NCBI GenBank assembly: GCA_022702705.1
Contig: JAKZJZ010000085.1
Span: 31,084-95,083 of the forward strand
Length of the DNA stretch: 64,000 nucleotides
Source: Papilionanthe hookeriana x Papilionanthe teres
Taxonomy: Eukaryota > Streptophyta > Magnoliopsida > Asparagales > Orchidaceae
Reading direction: 5' to 3'
Shown: in pieces, positions 11,448-23,734 of the stretch
How the letters are laid out: the number at the start of each line of letters is the position of its first letter
Position numbering within the stretch: the first letter of the stretch is position 1
Program-made: the position numbers and the translations under genes
The notes under the pieces: generated by a model
What the model was told of the DNA's origin: nothing
The model's input: only the letters and a program-made list of their open reading frames with translations
The model's database searches: none

Positions 11448-12480
11448 GTTGAGCTTCGGGTCCAATGTTGTCCTCACTTATAGAAGTCGACTTGCCTTAA
11501 TAGCGGTTTACCCACTTGCTTTATGCTAAACTCTTCTACCTTAATGTCCAAGGCATTCCTTCCTTCGGAAGTGAAATCAAATACATTTTAGGTTACCAAC
11601 CACTAGCTTTATGCTAAAAATGTTGAACTTCGAGTTTGAGCCAATCATTTCTCTGAAATTTAACATGTCTTCATTATTGTTTACCATCCATTGATTTTAC
11701 ACTAAAGGAGTCGGCCTTTGTGCCACTAGTTCTTCTTGTAGAAGTTGATTTTCCTTGTTTATTTGTTGCCACCCACCTACTTTACGCTGAATACATTGAC
11801 TTGCAAGTCCAGGCAATCCTTCCTTTTGAAGTTGACTTATGTTTTATATAGTTTTCTACCCACTTTATGCTAAATGTGTTGACCATCAGGTTTGAGGCAA
11901 TCCTTGATCTAAAAGTTGATTTATCTTCATTATTGGTTACCATCAGTATTTGATGCTAAATGTGTTGATACATGTGTTCGCGGTCCTTCCACTATATGTT
12001 GACTTCCCATCTATGTGGGTTGTTGTCCATCTATTTTATCCTAAACGCATTAACCCTCAGATCCATGCATTACTTACTTCAGAGGTGGACTTTCCTTATA
12101 TGTGGATTTAAACATACATGGTCTACGCTAAATAAGTTGACCTTCAGGTTCGAGACATTCCTTCTTTCAAAATTTGAATAGCCTTCCATTAAGGTTACCA
12201 CCCATTTTCTATACGCTTTACACATTAACGCTCATATCCGAGCACTCCTTCATTTAGAAGGCGACTTGGCTTCATTGTGGAGTTACCACCAACTTGTTCT
12301 ATACTTTATGCATTAACTTTGGGTCTAGGGATTCCTTACTATGGAAAATGAATTGCCTTTATTGTGGGCATGTCGTGACATACCGTACACCTTTATTTTG
12401 TGCTTCATGTCTTAACATTTGGGTCACAGATAGTCCATCCTTTGGAAGTTGACTTTCCTTGGTTGCAAAGCTTATTTATG
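11448..12480 (+). repeat. Degenerate ~88-bp tandem repeat array, about 11-12 copies
   Basis: A unit of about 85-90 bp recurs. It begins like 'tgttgacctTcaggtc', continues with 'gaggcattccttcctt', then 'gaagttgactt', 'ttaccacccactt', and ends 'tttatgctaaa'. The ending recurs at about 11,520, 11,610, 11,700, 11,785, 11,870, 11,955, 12,045, 12,125, 12,220 and 12,310. Copies are strongly diverged and no frame is open across them. Similar arrays occur in the 3' untranslated part of Tat-lineage elements, but the owner of this one is not clear. Confidence 0.75.
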
Positions 12481-13760
12481 ATGATCACTTGGTACTTGCT
12501 AAAATAATCATTCAGCTTGAAATCCCATGTTATGTGTAAGAAAAGCCTTTTGTTTCATTAAATCATTTATTCGGTTGCCGACGGAAAAGGTGTGCCCTTA
12601 GGGTGTCCTATATATGGTATGGAAAATAATCATTTGTAAGAGAGCCGTATACTTCTTTTGTCATGTCTTTTGGTTACTACTTCATGCGATGTACGGAGCA
12701 TTAGTGTCCCACTCATCATAATTTGTGTGACAAATAATCCTCCGCACTTATCAACATGGTAGATATCCTTAAAGGACATGCATTTGATGCTTTCCGAGAA
12801 AGAGTCATCTTTTTAAATCATTGAAAAAAATATTTTATATGGGCCAAGATTTGTCTCGTTTGTACGGTTTACACAGATATTTGAATGACTTCACTGATCC
12901 AAAATCACCTCATCAAACACATGTCGTAACAGCTACAGCATGTTGCTTATTTAAACCATTTATATTCGGTAAACATCTCGTTCTTTGACTTAATTAAGAG
13001 ACTTTCTCAAGAATTCATTTCTTAGTCATAATGAAAGAAACTTGTACGAGTTGTGTTCTTTATCCAACTTTTTAATATTCTAATTGACTCGGACAATCTT
13101 TATTACCTAATCGAGAAAGACATGTTGTATCAGTTTAGACCACCTAGTTTTTCGAAGGCCTGTCTGACAAAAAGTATTCGATATCCGTTTTGGCTTCCGC
13201 GTGAGGTAACCTTCTTGGCTTATATTCGATCTCTCTAACAAGGGTTATCTCTCCATGCTCATTCAAGCATCCCGGAGATTAGATTATCTTCTTTATCATC
13301 TTTGATATTGCGATAGACTTGGTTGATATTCATCACCTTGTTGATAAAATATTCCCCATCATTTAGACCTCTTTGAATATTTATTTTACTTGATCTATGT
13401 TTTTAAATCCTAACATTTAATTTCATAGTAATTCGATATTTTAACCACTTAGAGTTGCTTTAGCCAATTCTTATGAAAGTACCCTTGATTCTACATTTGG
13501 CGGGAGTTACCTTAATTATTAGGTTAATTCTTTCCATAACATCTTATATGTTGGATGGAATTCATTGTTTATAAATGACAAAGCTGATATTTTGCTTCCA
13601 TTATTAGCTTTGTGAATTTTATCGAACAGCGATAGTCTCTTCGAGTAAAATATTTCTTAAGCAAAGCATAACATGTTTGATATTTTGTGTTTTGTGAGAA
13701 CCATATTGACAGTCTAGTGGGTATATACATGAATCTTTGATGGCTTACATTACACAATCT
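12481..13760. other. Unassigned sequence between tandem array and element A
   Basis: About 1.3 kb without a recognisable domain, repeat or RNA gene. The short open frames (13,053-13,238 on plus, 13,569-13,757 on minus) have no motif that I recognise. The last five bases (aatct) would be the left target duplication of element A, whose right partner lies beyond the window. Confidence 0.4.
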
Positions 13761-16325
13761 TGTTTACCTCACTTTTGGTTGAGGTCTAGTCTCTCTTTAG
13801 AATAGCCTAGGGTCTAGCCATATGACTCTCCTGGTGACTTTCTTAGAAGACTAGTCATGGAACCCTACCCATAGAAATTCAAACTTTTCTTACTCCACTT
13901 TGGGAGTTTTCATATGTAAGGCACAACCTCAGGTTTGGGAGGAAGAGACCAAGCGTAAGGAAGCCCGAGGGAAGTCACTGTAGGTGGTTAGGCCATAGGA
14001 TCTAGCCTCAGATGTCTGGAGCTTACACCACACTCGCACAACACACTCACAAATCACATCTCCTTTGATCCCCTAACTCTTTGGAAACTCATGTAAGTGA
14101 TTTTTCCATGCTCTTAGCCTCAGGCTAGGGTTTGGCTAGTACCAACACATAGAGGACTAAATGAGTGTGACCCTTGGTCCATGGCTCAATTTAAACAATT
14201 CCATGTTACACTCACTTCCAACCAATCCTAATTTTTGCCAAAAATTCAATTTCTAACTCCTTTGCCCAAAAATCCTAAATACCTAAAATACCCTTAAAGC
14301 CACTAAAAATCATCCGAAATTCCCCAAAAATTATCCAAAATTAAAATTCCTCGAAATCATTTCAAAATAATTCCACCTCTTAAATCCACCAAAACACCCC
14401 AATAAACTCCAAATAACCTCCATATACATTAAATACCTCTCTTGGCCCAAAATCTAAAAATTTGAAAAATTCTCTAAAAATTCAAAAATCCCAAATATTC
14501 CCAATTTCATTTATCTCGACTACGACATATTTGATTTGTGATTTAGCCAAATTTAACCAGCCCCAATTTGACTTATTAAAACCCAAAAATTACTTAATTA
14601 AACCAATCATCTTAGTTAGATCCCAATCTTGCCCGATTTCAATTACAAACTTTATTCGATATCCCCAGTATCGATCTAAACCAAATCCAGACGATTTGAC
14701 ATACATTTAAGAAGTTGATTTCAATTTGAAATCCAAAATCCCCAATTTCACTTAAATAATCCAAAATCCACCAAAGATTGACTTGATGTCAGACAATTCT
14801 CCAAAATTTCGATCCTAAACCCTTCATAACACTCAAACAGAATTGAATTGAACGCAAAATTGTCCCAAATTTGAGCTGAAGTCTCTGTGAGTCCACTTAA
14901 AGTCCAAAATTCCTAATTTGACCCAAATCCAGAAAGCACATGCACAAAAATTTCTAAATTGATTACCCTATTCTCAAATCTTCCACCCAATTGATATTGG
15001 GAACTCTTAACCACATCCACAGGGGCAACCATTTGGATCCTTGAATTTGTCCGCCCCCACTCTGCTTGGAAAGCCCTAAACCCGAACTTAGCCAACTTGC
15101 CCTAAATTGACCAAAATCCCAAAATCTAGCAAATTGAACCCCCAAAAACTTCTCCAGTCTTCATGAAAAATCTTCCTTACAATCCTTTTCAATGTTGCTC
15201 AATCAATTTAGTCCAACTCGAGCTTAAACCCGAAGTTAGCCTAATCTAAACCCCGAACCTTGACCCAATTGGACAAATGATTAAATCAAACAAACCGAGC
15301 TAAATATTACCAAACCAACTCCATGGCAGCCAACCTAGACCTCCTAGGACTGGTTTAACCTGACCCAACCGAAGTCCATTGAACCATGGACCAATGGTAC
15401 ATAACTGGACCATTGGATTTAGCCACTTGGCTAAGCTTAGGTCCCGCCCTTAGCTCATTTGAACCTCCATGCCAAATTAATTGCCTTTGAGCCACTCCCC
15501 ACTCCTCAGCACCTGGCCGCCTGCCACTGTCCTTGTTGGCCCGCCCTAGCCGTGAGCCGGCTCAGCCGAGAGCCTCAATCACCCCTTTAAACCCGAAATT
15601 GAGCCTTGTGGTGGGGAGTTCATTACTTTGATGCTTGGCCACACTCGGCCTCACCACTAGCGACCCGGGGTACTCATTCCATACATCTTCACACTTCCTG
15701 GATTCCATACCTAAGCCTAATTTCTCAATTGATATTCAGACGGAAAATGAGACCTCACGGAACCTCCACAAAATTAAATTAAACTCCCCCATCCCCACAC
15801 AGAGAGAAGAAGTTCCCGTTGAGAACATCCTTTGAGCCACCCATCTGTGCTATCGGCCAGAGCTCCAAATCGGCCTTGGTCTAACTTAGGTCTAAGCATT
15901 TCACCACGACTAGAGGCTCAATCTGTAGGCTTCTTGGACATCCACGAATGTGCCAAGCATCTCTGATCGAGGCCTCACCTCTCAGAGCAAAGGTATTAAA
16001 CTCTTCTCCCTCTTGAGCTTCCATGGATTCTCCAATTTATTTTACTTGAATTTAATGCATGTTAACTGTATGGATATGTTTGTCTAGCACAGACGGCATG
16101 AAATAAACCTCACTTGATTTGTTTAAGAAATGAGGGAGATATTAGGGTTAGAAAACGTGAGGCTCTCTAGTTGAACCAGATAAAGACGATGAGCTAGAAC
16201 CATTGGATGGCGCGTGTATCGGATCAACAGCGGAGATCGAGCCGGACAGAACCACAGAATGAAAAAAGTGTGCTGACTCAAATGGCATCGTCGAATAGGG
16301 AGACGACACGTGTGATTTCGGAGCC
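13761..16325 (+). repeat. Element A 5' LTR, left part
   Basis: Homologous to about the first 3.1 kb of B's LTR but more diverged and ~0.5 kb shorter. Shared blocks include the 5'-terminal palindrome (ACCTCA pairing TGAGGT at 13,766-13,784), a G-poor stretch of CCAAAATTC-like words at about 14,220-15,400, and a GC-richer part at about 15,480-16,320. It holds no gene: the short frames at 14,462-14,710, 14,913-15,145 and 15,635-15,835 have no motif. Confidence 0.82.
16321..16325 (+). repeat. Left target-site duplication of element B (gagcc)
   Basis: The 5 bp before B's LTR read gagcc; the 5 bp after it (43,636-43,640) read tagcc. Four of five match. The mismatch may be a mutation or a base-call error. 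Confidence 0.65.
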
Positions 16326-18098
16326 TGTTGACCTCATTTTTGATGAGGTCTTCTCTTTCCTCTTTTAGTACTTAGGATCTAGCCTTAGGCTTTTCCTTTG
16401 GCTTATCTTAGAGGACTAGAAGTGGAACCACCATAGAAATTCAAAACACTTCTCAACTCTGCCAAACTCCACAAACTTGATTGTAAACCCTAATCACCTA
16501 GAGGGTTGAAATCAGTGTGGAAGTTTAGAGGATGAGTTCCTATAGGACTCTTTGGCACCCAAATGTTGCCACTGGTGGCACAGTACATTGAGGGCTGACT
16601 TACACACACACACTACACTTATACACTACACTTTCACACACCTCCTAAAACCACACCCATACTCGAAGCTTGACCTCTTTGACTCATGAAGGTAATTCAC
16701 ATGGATGGTTCTAGCAACCCACAAGCCCACTTGGAAATTTAAGGGGTCGAGGACAACATAGTGAATGCCTCGAATGAATTCTCTCGTAGCTCGTATAGGC
16801 TTAATATGGCTTCATGGCTCAACAAAATGATTTCATTCCAGTTACATTTAACGATCTTCAATTTTCAAATTTTGATTTTTGTCCGGGACCCCGAGACCCG
16901 CCTAGCTTACCCAAAACCCTTGAAATTACCAAAATTTTCCAAAATTCTCCAAAATCACCCAAAATTCACTCAAGACCAATCCCAAACATTCCCACATTAC
17001 TCAAATTGATCATTCATAGCCAAAAATACAAAAAATTCCAAAAATACCTCCCAATACCTTCCAAATACCCAAAATGCCCCTCTTGACCCAAAAATCCAAA
17101 AATTCAGAAAATTCCCAGCAAATTCCAAAAAATCCCAAATATTCCCAATTTCATTTTGTCCAACTACACCATGGGCCAATTTTGTCGATTTACCCTTACT
17201 TTTATCCATGAAATCCCAAATGATTGACTATTTTTTACCCAAAAATGGACGATGTCAAACCAAACCTACCCAATTGACCCAAATTACGAGATCCAATTCA
17301 ATTCTAAACTTCAATTCAACATCCCCAACACCAATCTAGACCAAATCCAAACTGATTTGATTGGCATTTGAATCAATTTCACTTTTGACCTTAAAACGAT
17401 TTGGACCCATGACCCAAATAACAGCCCAAACTAACCCAATTCAACTCCAATTAACCCCAAACCTTTTCTAAACTTTCCTTAACATCCCCACAAACAAAAC
17501 ATAACATTATTTACCCAAAATTTTGACCCAAACCCCACTCAAATTCAACCCCAAAGCTAAAAGACCCAATTTTGACCTAAGCAAACACACCTAACCCAAA
17601 ATAAGCCCAAACCCCAAAATCAAAAACCCAACCATAGTCAAAACCTCTTTTGAAACACTCCCATAAACATTTACCAACATTAATTTGCACATCAATTTCA
17701 ACCCTGGCAAACATTGGCCCAAGTTAGCCCAATTTGACCTACATTGACATTTACGAAGAGCTAGAATCAACCCCATTTAAACCCAAATCACTCCAAACTC
17801 ATTTCAAATTACTCATGACATATCCCTAAACTAAACCCAACAATTATTTGTCCCAAACTTCTACAAAATTCACATCCATGAATTTATTCTTAAACCTAAA
17901 GACCCATCCCCTTCCTTTAAAAAGCCATCAAATAATTTCAAAAGGCCCAAAGCCCACATGACAATCCTCTATCATCATCCATTTGATAAAGCCATCTCAT
18001 AAGTTCTAAATCCATGATAAAATAAATCCAAATCAGAAGAGAGAGCCATACCCAATTCCATCAAAAAATGCTGACATTCCTGAAAACCCTGTAATTGA

Positions 18099-18118
18099 CC
18101 CCCCCCCCCCCCCCCCCC
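18099..18118 (+). repeat. Poly-C run (20 C) inside B 5' LTR
   Basis: A pure run of 20 C. The 3' LTR at the same position (about 37,995-38,012) has only short C runs. It may be a real expansion or a consensus/assembly artefact. Confidence 0.9.
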
Positions 18119-21100
18119 TCTGACGAAGATGAGCCATGAAGCCATGCATGAGCCACATGGAAGCCATGGGAGCTACTTTCCACCTCCTGCAGCCATTAAT
18201 GGCAGAGGAGAGAACCCTTTCCTAATCCTTCATTAAGCCTTTTAACCATACTCATGTCACACTCTAAACCATGCTTAGCCACCTCACCATGGATGGAGAC
18301 CACACCATTTTCTCTTGGCTGACCCAAGATCCTTTTCAGCAAAACCCGGGCCTTTGGTGGTGAACTAGCCAAAATCATGGGTTGACTCATTTGAACCCAA
18401 AATAGTCTTCCCAATTCATTTCGATCCGAAGCTTCTTTACACACATGGCATTGACGGTACACACAAAACCCGACCACGACCCACGAACTTGAGGGTGACC
18501 ATTGCCCTGCGGTAGCCTCTGGATCGCCGAAAAACACCATGGCCGAGACCTTGGGAGGAGCCAAGATTTCCAATTCTCCCTTGCTGACTTGTCTCAACCC
18601 AAATGGACAACATAGCTCTTCTTCTCTCCCACCGGAAACGGCGATCCCCGGCCTTGCCCCAGCTTGCACAATGAGGCCCTCACCCTCTCCTATTTAGCAC
18701 CACCTCCGCTCGGCCATGAAGTGCTGAAACAAACCTTAAGGAAACTTCTTTGCCAAAATTGTTCTAGCATTACTCCCCACACATAGAGAGCTTGATCCTA
18801 CGAAATCCTCTGCCATTTCCTGCGAGCTCGATTTCGAGTTGAAATCCAACCCAAAGCCGAGGACACTTCTTCACGGTGAGCCAATCCCCAAATTGATTGG
18901 TCCTACACCTTTACCAGACCAAGAAGAAGTTTACCAGCAAGCCCCCTCACCCGGAGCCAGCCATTGCTTCCGGCCTCAAGCTTTGTGATCGGGCTTGGTC
19001 GAAATCATACTTGGACGATTCACGGGCCGAGGACTTAAATGCGGAGCTTGCTTGGACCCAGTCGAAGGTGACACAACTCTCGGATCGAAGCTTCACTGCG
19101 AGCAAAGGTATGGATTCACTCTTCTTCCCGAGCTTATAGGATTCTCCTATTTAATTTAGTGGAATTTCAATACATGCTTGCGTATGGATGTTTTCGTCTT
19201 CTCGAGACGAATCGCGAAGCATAAGAACGTTTCGTGGTGTTGTATCAAGTGAGATCTTAAGCCTAGAAGAGGGACGGTTCTTGGGCTAGGGCTTGGGGAC
19301 AATGAACGGATGTCGTTCATTTAATACACGCGCGGACGGACGGCTCGGATGGCGTCGGACGAGTGTCCGTGAGCCATGAGCCGCGTGGCGGCGAGTCGGA
19401 AGGCGGCGCGTCGGTGAGCGATGCGTGTGCATTCGGAGCTATCGAGGTTGAGCTGACGCACGCCCAGCTAAGTAGAAAAATAGGATTTTTTCTTATTTAT
19501 AGTACGAGAACTTGGAAAATGCATAACTTTGTGTAGAAAAATTAGAAAAATAAAATAAAAATACCTCTTGCTCGATTGACGAGAGGAGAATAATGTGGAA
19601 AAGAAATCATTTAATTTCATTGAGTATTTAATTTTTAATAATTTATTTACTCTCACTGACTCAATTCTCCATGCATGTATACAATTCATACTGGCATGAG
19701 ACCATAGGGCTTTTGAAGCCTCTGAATTTGGGAACATTCCTTGAATTTTCCAAAGTCGAGCCACCCTTATGAAGAGTTATTGATTTTTCAATTCTAGGTC
19801 ACTATTCTGAGTATTTCAATTCTAATAATTAGTATGTAGTGAAACAAATTGGAAAGAATTTGGTGATGTTTATTATGGCCAAGGCCACTAGGAAAAATGG
19901 TTTTTGAGTTAACTTGTAATAACCTTTAATTGGCTTAAACACCCAAAATGGAGCTTTAATTAATTAGAGCTAATCATACATCAAATTGAATTGAAATCAA
20001 TTCTCCACTGACCTTTGAGATCAGAGGACCCAACATAAAGTTTGAAGTCGGTCGGGTAGTTAGCCTATCGAATGGGTTGATTAAGCCGTTGTGAACTTAA
20101 ACTTTAAAAATTCATAACTTTTCAAAATATTTTCAAAAATTCACCAAATTAGTTTGAAGCCTCTCTGATATCAGGGGAATTTAAGAAAATTAAAATTGTA
20201 ATTTTCCAAAAAGTTGATTTTTGCATTATTTTAATATTTTTAATAATTTAAAAAATAATAAAAATCACAAAATAATAAAATTAACGAAAATGTCGCATTT
20301 TGAATTTTTAATCGGCAGAACAATACATGTTACATTGTAGTCTCTATGATGAGATATTAAATTTTAAAGCCTGAGTAATTTTAAAATTAAAAAAAATGTA
20401 TTTTCTAGCATTTCCACTAAAATAATTCTAATAAATGAAAAAAAAATCATAAAGTTGTAAAAATTGATTCTACGGGTTTCCTTTGATATCAGATAGGTTT
20501 TTTAAAAATATAAAATTCATTTTTCAACCTTTATTTTATTTTTAAATTAATTAATACTCCAAAACTCAAAATAATTATAATAAAGAAAATATAACTCGAA
20601 AATCACCAAAATTTGTCTAAGTGGTCGCAAAGTGGGTGGGAAGGTCTATTAATTTTCTTAAGGACAGAAACTTTCCCTTGGTCATGTTATTGAATTTTCC
20701 TTGAAAATCCTGGCCTACAAAAATAATTACATAAATAAATTAAATACAGAAAAATCACGTTTTCTCGTCTAATGTCTTGATTGATATATGAGTGAAGTCA
20801 CATAAAAATTTCAAATTCATTTAAACTCAATTTATTGAGTTATGGAATTAGTAAGTTTAAAGGGCAAAATGGTAATTAAAATCTTAACCTATAATTAAAA
20901 AATTTTAGGTTTAATTAAAAGGGTGAGTAAAATATTTGATACTAAGTTGATTTTTGGATGTTTGAAACTTAGGCAATTAAAGGGTAGAAACCTACCAAAT
21001 AATTTGAAAATAATTAAAATAAACCTTAATTAAATAATTAAATAAATTTGGAAGAATAATGAAAATTGGAATTATTAAAATAGGGATATTATTAGAAGGC

Positions 21101-21229
21101 GATTTGTTCTTTAATTTAAGAATCCACTGAAATTAATCACCTCAATAATATTTAATTCCTAATTAAAATGATAATCAAATTTAAGATTTAAAATGCTAAA
21201 AGACTTAATCATTAAATTAAAATTAAATT

Positions 21230-21600
21230 ATTTAAATTAAATCCTTTTAAAATTTCAATTAAAATTAATACTTTAACAATTAAAATTAAATCATCTTTAA
21301 AACATAAAAAAAAAATAATAAAAAAAATAAAAAAAAAATATTAAATTAAAATTATAAATAAAAATTAAATTAAAATCTAAAATAAAATTAAATTAAAATT
21401 TAATTAAATTAAAGTTTAAATTAAATTAAATTAAATTAAAATTTAAATTAAATTAAATTAAATTAAATTAAATCACATTAAATTAAGTAAATTAAATTAA
21501 ATTAAATTAAAACAATTAATTTAAATTAAATAAAATTAAATTAAAATTAAAACTAAACGGAAATTAAATTAAATTAAATTAAATTAAATTAAATATAACA
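21230..21600 (+). repeat. ATTAA-type pentanucleotide array in B 5' LTR
   Basis: Imperfect runs of ATTAA/TTAAA pentamers about 370 bp long, broken by AAAATAATA-like words. The same array is present at 41,160-41,540 in the 3' LTR, so it was part of the LTR at insertion. Element A does not have it at the equivalent place (about 45,400-45,780 is AT-rich but not pentameric). Confidence 0.85.
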
Positions 21601-22947
21601 TCACTTAAGACATAAAAAATTCAAAAATAAATCTAAAACAACTTGGCTGATATTCGAAACTTAAACGTTAATTGAAATTAAATTAAATCACAAATTACTT
21701 AAACATCAATTTGCCCTCAAAAAGATCAATTTGCCCTCAAAAGCTCTTGTTGTCATAACTCCTAAACAGAGTGTTAAGTGAAGTGTTACCTCACTCATAG
21801 GATATTGAATGTCTAGTTCAGCGACGAGATAACAAAACTTAGATTCTGGATAATTGATTCATTATATATTAAATTCTCTTGGACTTAAAATAATCCTAAA
21901 AGTATTGAAAAGATGTTTAAGATTCGTCTTAAGCACTTCCTCGATATGATAGGATATTTATAAAGAATAATTGAACTTAATTGTTCTTTGATGAAGAAAA
22001 TCGTCCCTCAGGCAAGCACGAACCTAGACGTCGTAGGAGATGACTAGGCGTATAGGGAGTAGGACCTTGGTAGAAAACCATAACCCTTCCCTTAGCTTTT
22101 ACCTAGGAACTTGTTTTAAATGCTTAAATATTCTAAATTGTGTTTAAGTGCAGCCTGGGATGATGGGAAGACCCTCAGGGTGCGCTTTTATTTTGTGCAG
22201 TTCTCTTCTTGCAATTTACTTTATTGCAAATGCACTTACTTTTCTTGCATGATAAACAACTGTTGCATGAAAACCCACACCTTTAGGATAGTCCCTAAAA
22301 CCAAAACCAAAACTAAATTAAAAGTCATTTCAAGATAAAATTCACCGCCACAACATTTCAAAATATAAAATAACTCAAAATTTAATCACAAACAGAACAA
22401 CAAAACTACAATTATAACTAAATTAAAACTTCTTGTTGGATGATCGGGAATACCTCGGAGGATGTAACCTACGTGTTGCTAACGGGATTTCCCACGGTCT
22501 AAATGAAAGTGTGGAACTCATTTAGTTTTAGTTTAGCAAATTCATACGAGACTAAAGAGCAGGTCGATAAAAATAACGATGCCGGAAGGATGGAACCGTG
22601 GGATCTTAACTGGTGTTGTTATAATCAACTTTAAGATTTGTTTTAATTAAAACATAAAAAAACACTTGGACTTTAAGATTTCTAAAACCAAACTTTTCTC
22701 TTCTCTTTTGATTCTGATCTTAAAAAGCTAAACCCTGTAACGACAGCAAGGAGCTCGGAGCATATTGGTGGGCGATGCGGCCATCGTCATCAGCAAAACC
22801 TGAGTCTACTTTAGCAAAACTTTCTTAGAAATAAATAACTAAGCTCTAGGATTTCGAGGTAGTTTACAATTTTGTTTCTCTGGAAATCACAAACCTTTTG
22901 TTGAACATTTGCGTTGTAAATTAAGCCACAACCGGTCTTAGGACTCC

Positions 22948-23508
22948 GAGGTAGTCGTTTGGTACGACATAAACCACTCACATCTTAGAAATTTATTTGT
23001 ATGGTCATGTCATACGAATATAAGTCCTAATTAATTAAAATTGGCAAGATCAAAACATTAAATAAATATTAGGACTTTCCTAAATTCAAGCCAAACAATA
23101 GGATAGTCGGGAAATTACGAAGTTCGCTTCGAATACGTAATTTCTCCTACCTTTCTTCCTTTGAATTTGAAAACAAAATGTTCCAAACTTGATCCATTCC
23201 CTATTGAAATTCCAAAATTCAATCCCTTAAAAACTTAAACTTTAGCAGATTCTTGAGAGCGAACTACTTGGTTATTATAAAGAGTTTTCTTATGTGATTC
23301 CCGTCACTTAAGATATGATGCTTATAGGGGCTTGTCCTTATAGGGAATTTTAAGAACCCAGGTAATATAAACCTGTTTAATTCATTTATATTAGCGGGGA
23401 ATTTGTCGGCTTATAAAATTGGTTCGCGAGACCAAACGGATGTCACAAATCTTCTAGTTTATTTAATCGAGCCCCATCACCAAACGGTGTGTCTATTCTT
23501 CGGGATAG
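22948..23508 (+). other. Predicted RNA hairpin array, B 5' LTR
   Basis: H3 at 22,948-22,979 (core GTCGT pairing ACGAC), H4 at 23,111-23,144 (GAAATTACG pairing CGTAATTTC), H5 at 23,289-23,312 (CTTATGTGA against TCACTTAAG, one mismatch), H6 at 23,323-23,342 (8 pairs around a CTTG-containing loop) and H7 at 23,493-23,508 (CTATTC-TTCG-GGATAG, a UUCG tetraloop closed by C-G). H1 and H2 are eroded in this copy. H5 and H6 are separated by 10 nt. Confidence 0.65.
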
Positions 23509-23715
23509 ATACGGTTTGTGATGCGGTGCTCGTTTATATAAACTATACGGGATGTGAGGGTGGTTTGGATTTCATATCTTAAAATTATTTTCAAAATCAA
23601 ATACTACTTTTTCAAATTATTTATTTAAATTAAATTAAAAAATCTGCACGGCAACTTACGTTAAGCGAGCCCCCTTTTTAAAATAATACACATAACTTAA
23701 AAATACGCCTTGACT

Positions 23716-23734
23716 TCGGCGACTCCGGCAGGGA
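23716..23734 (+). promoter_or_regulatory. Element B primer-binding site (tRNA-Arg type)
   Basis: The sequence tcggcgactccggcaggga lies directly after the LTR. It resembles the tggcgactcc-type PBS that I recall for Ogre elements (primed by tRNA-Arg). Element A has tcggcgactctggtaggga at 47,857-47,875. Confidence 0.75.

Larger units (their letters stand above)
16326..23715 (+). repeat. Element B 5' LTR (7.39 kb)
   Basis: Homologous along its length to 36,295-43,635. Parts in order: terminal palindrome (GACCTCAT pairing ATGAGGTC, 16,330-16,350); a G-poor, C/A-rich tract to about 18,060 with several TTGACC words; a C20 run at 18,099; a GC-richer part at 18,120-19,460 with a 157-codon antisense open frame (18,196-18,669); AT-rich sequence with ATTAA pentamers at 21,230-21,600; and a hairpin-rich last 0.9 kb. 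U3/R/U5 limits cannot be placed from sequence alone. It holds no gene that I recognise. Confidence 0.92.

Noticed and set aside
12481..13760. Possible host gene fragment
   Set aside because: Short frames at 13,053-13,238 and 13,569-13,757 have no recognisable motif, no exon-like pattern and no codon bias that I can see; left as unassigned.
16761..17209. Open frames of 70-90 codons in the LTR of element B
   Set aside because: They come from low-complexity CCAAAATTC-type sequence with few G and therefore few stops; both strands and several frames are open at once.
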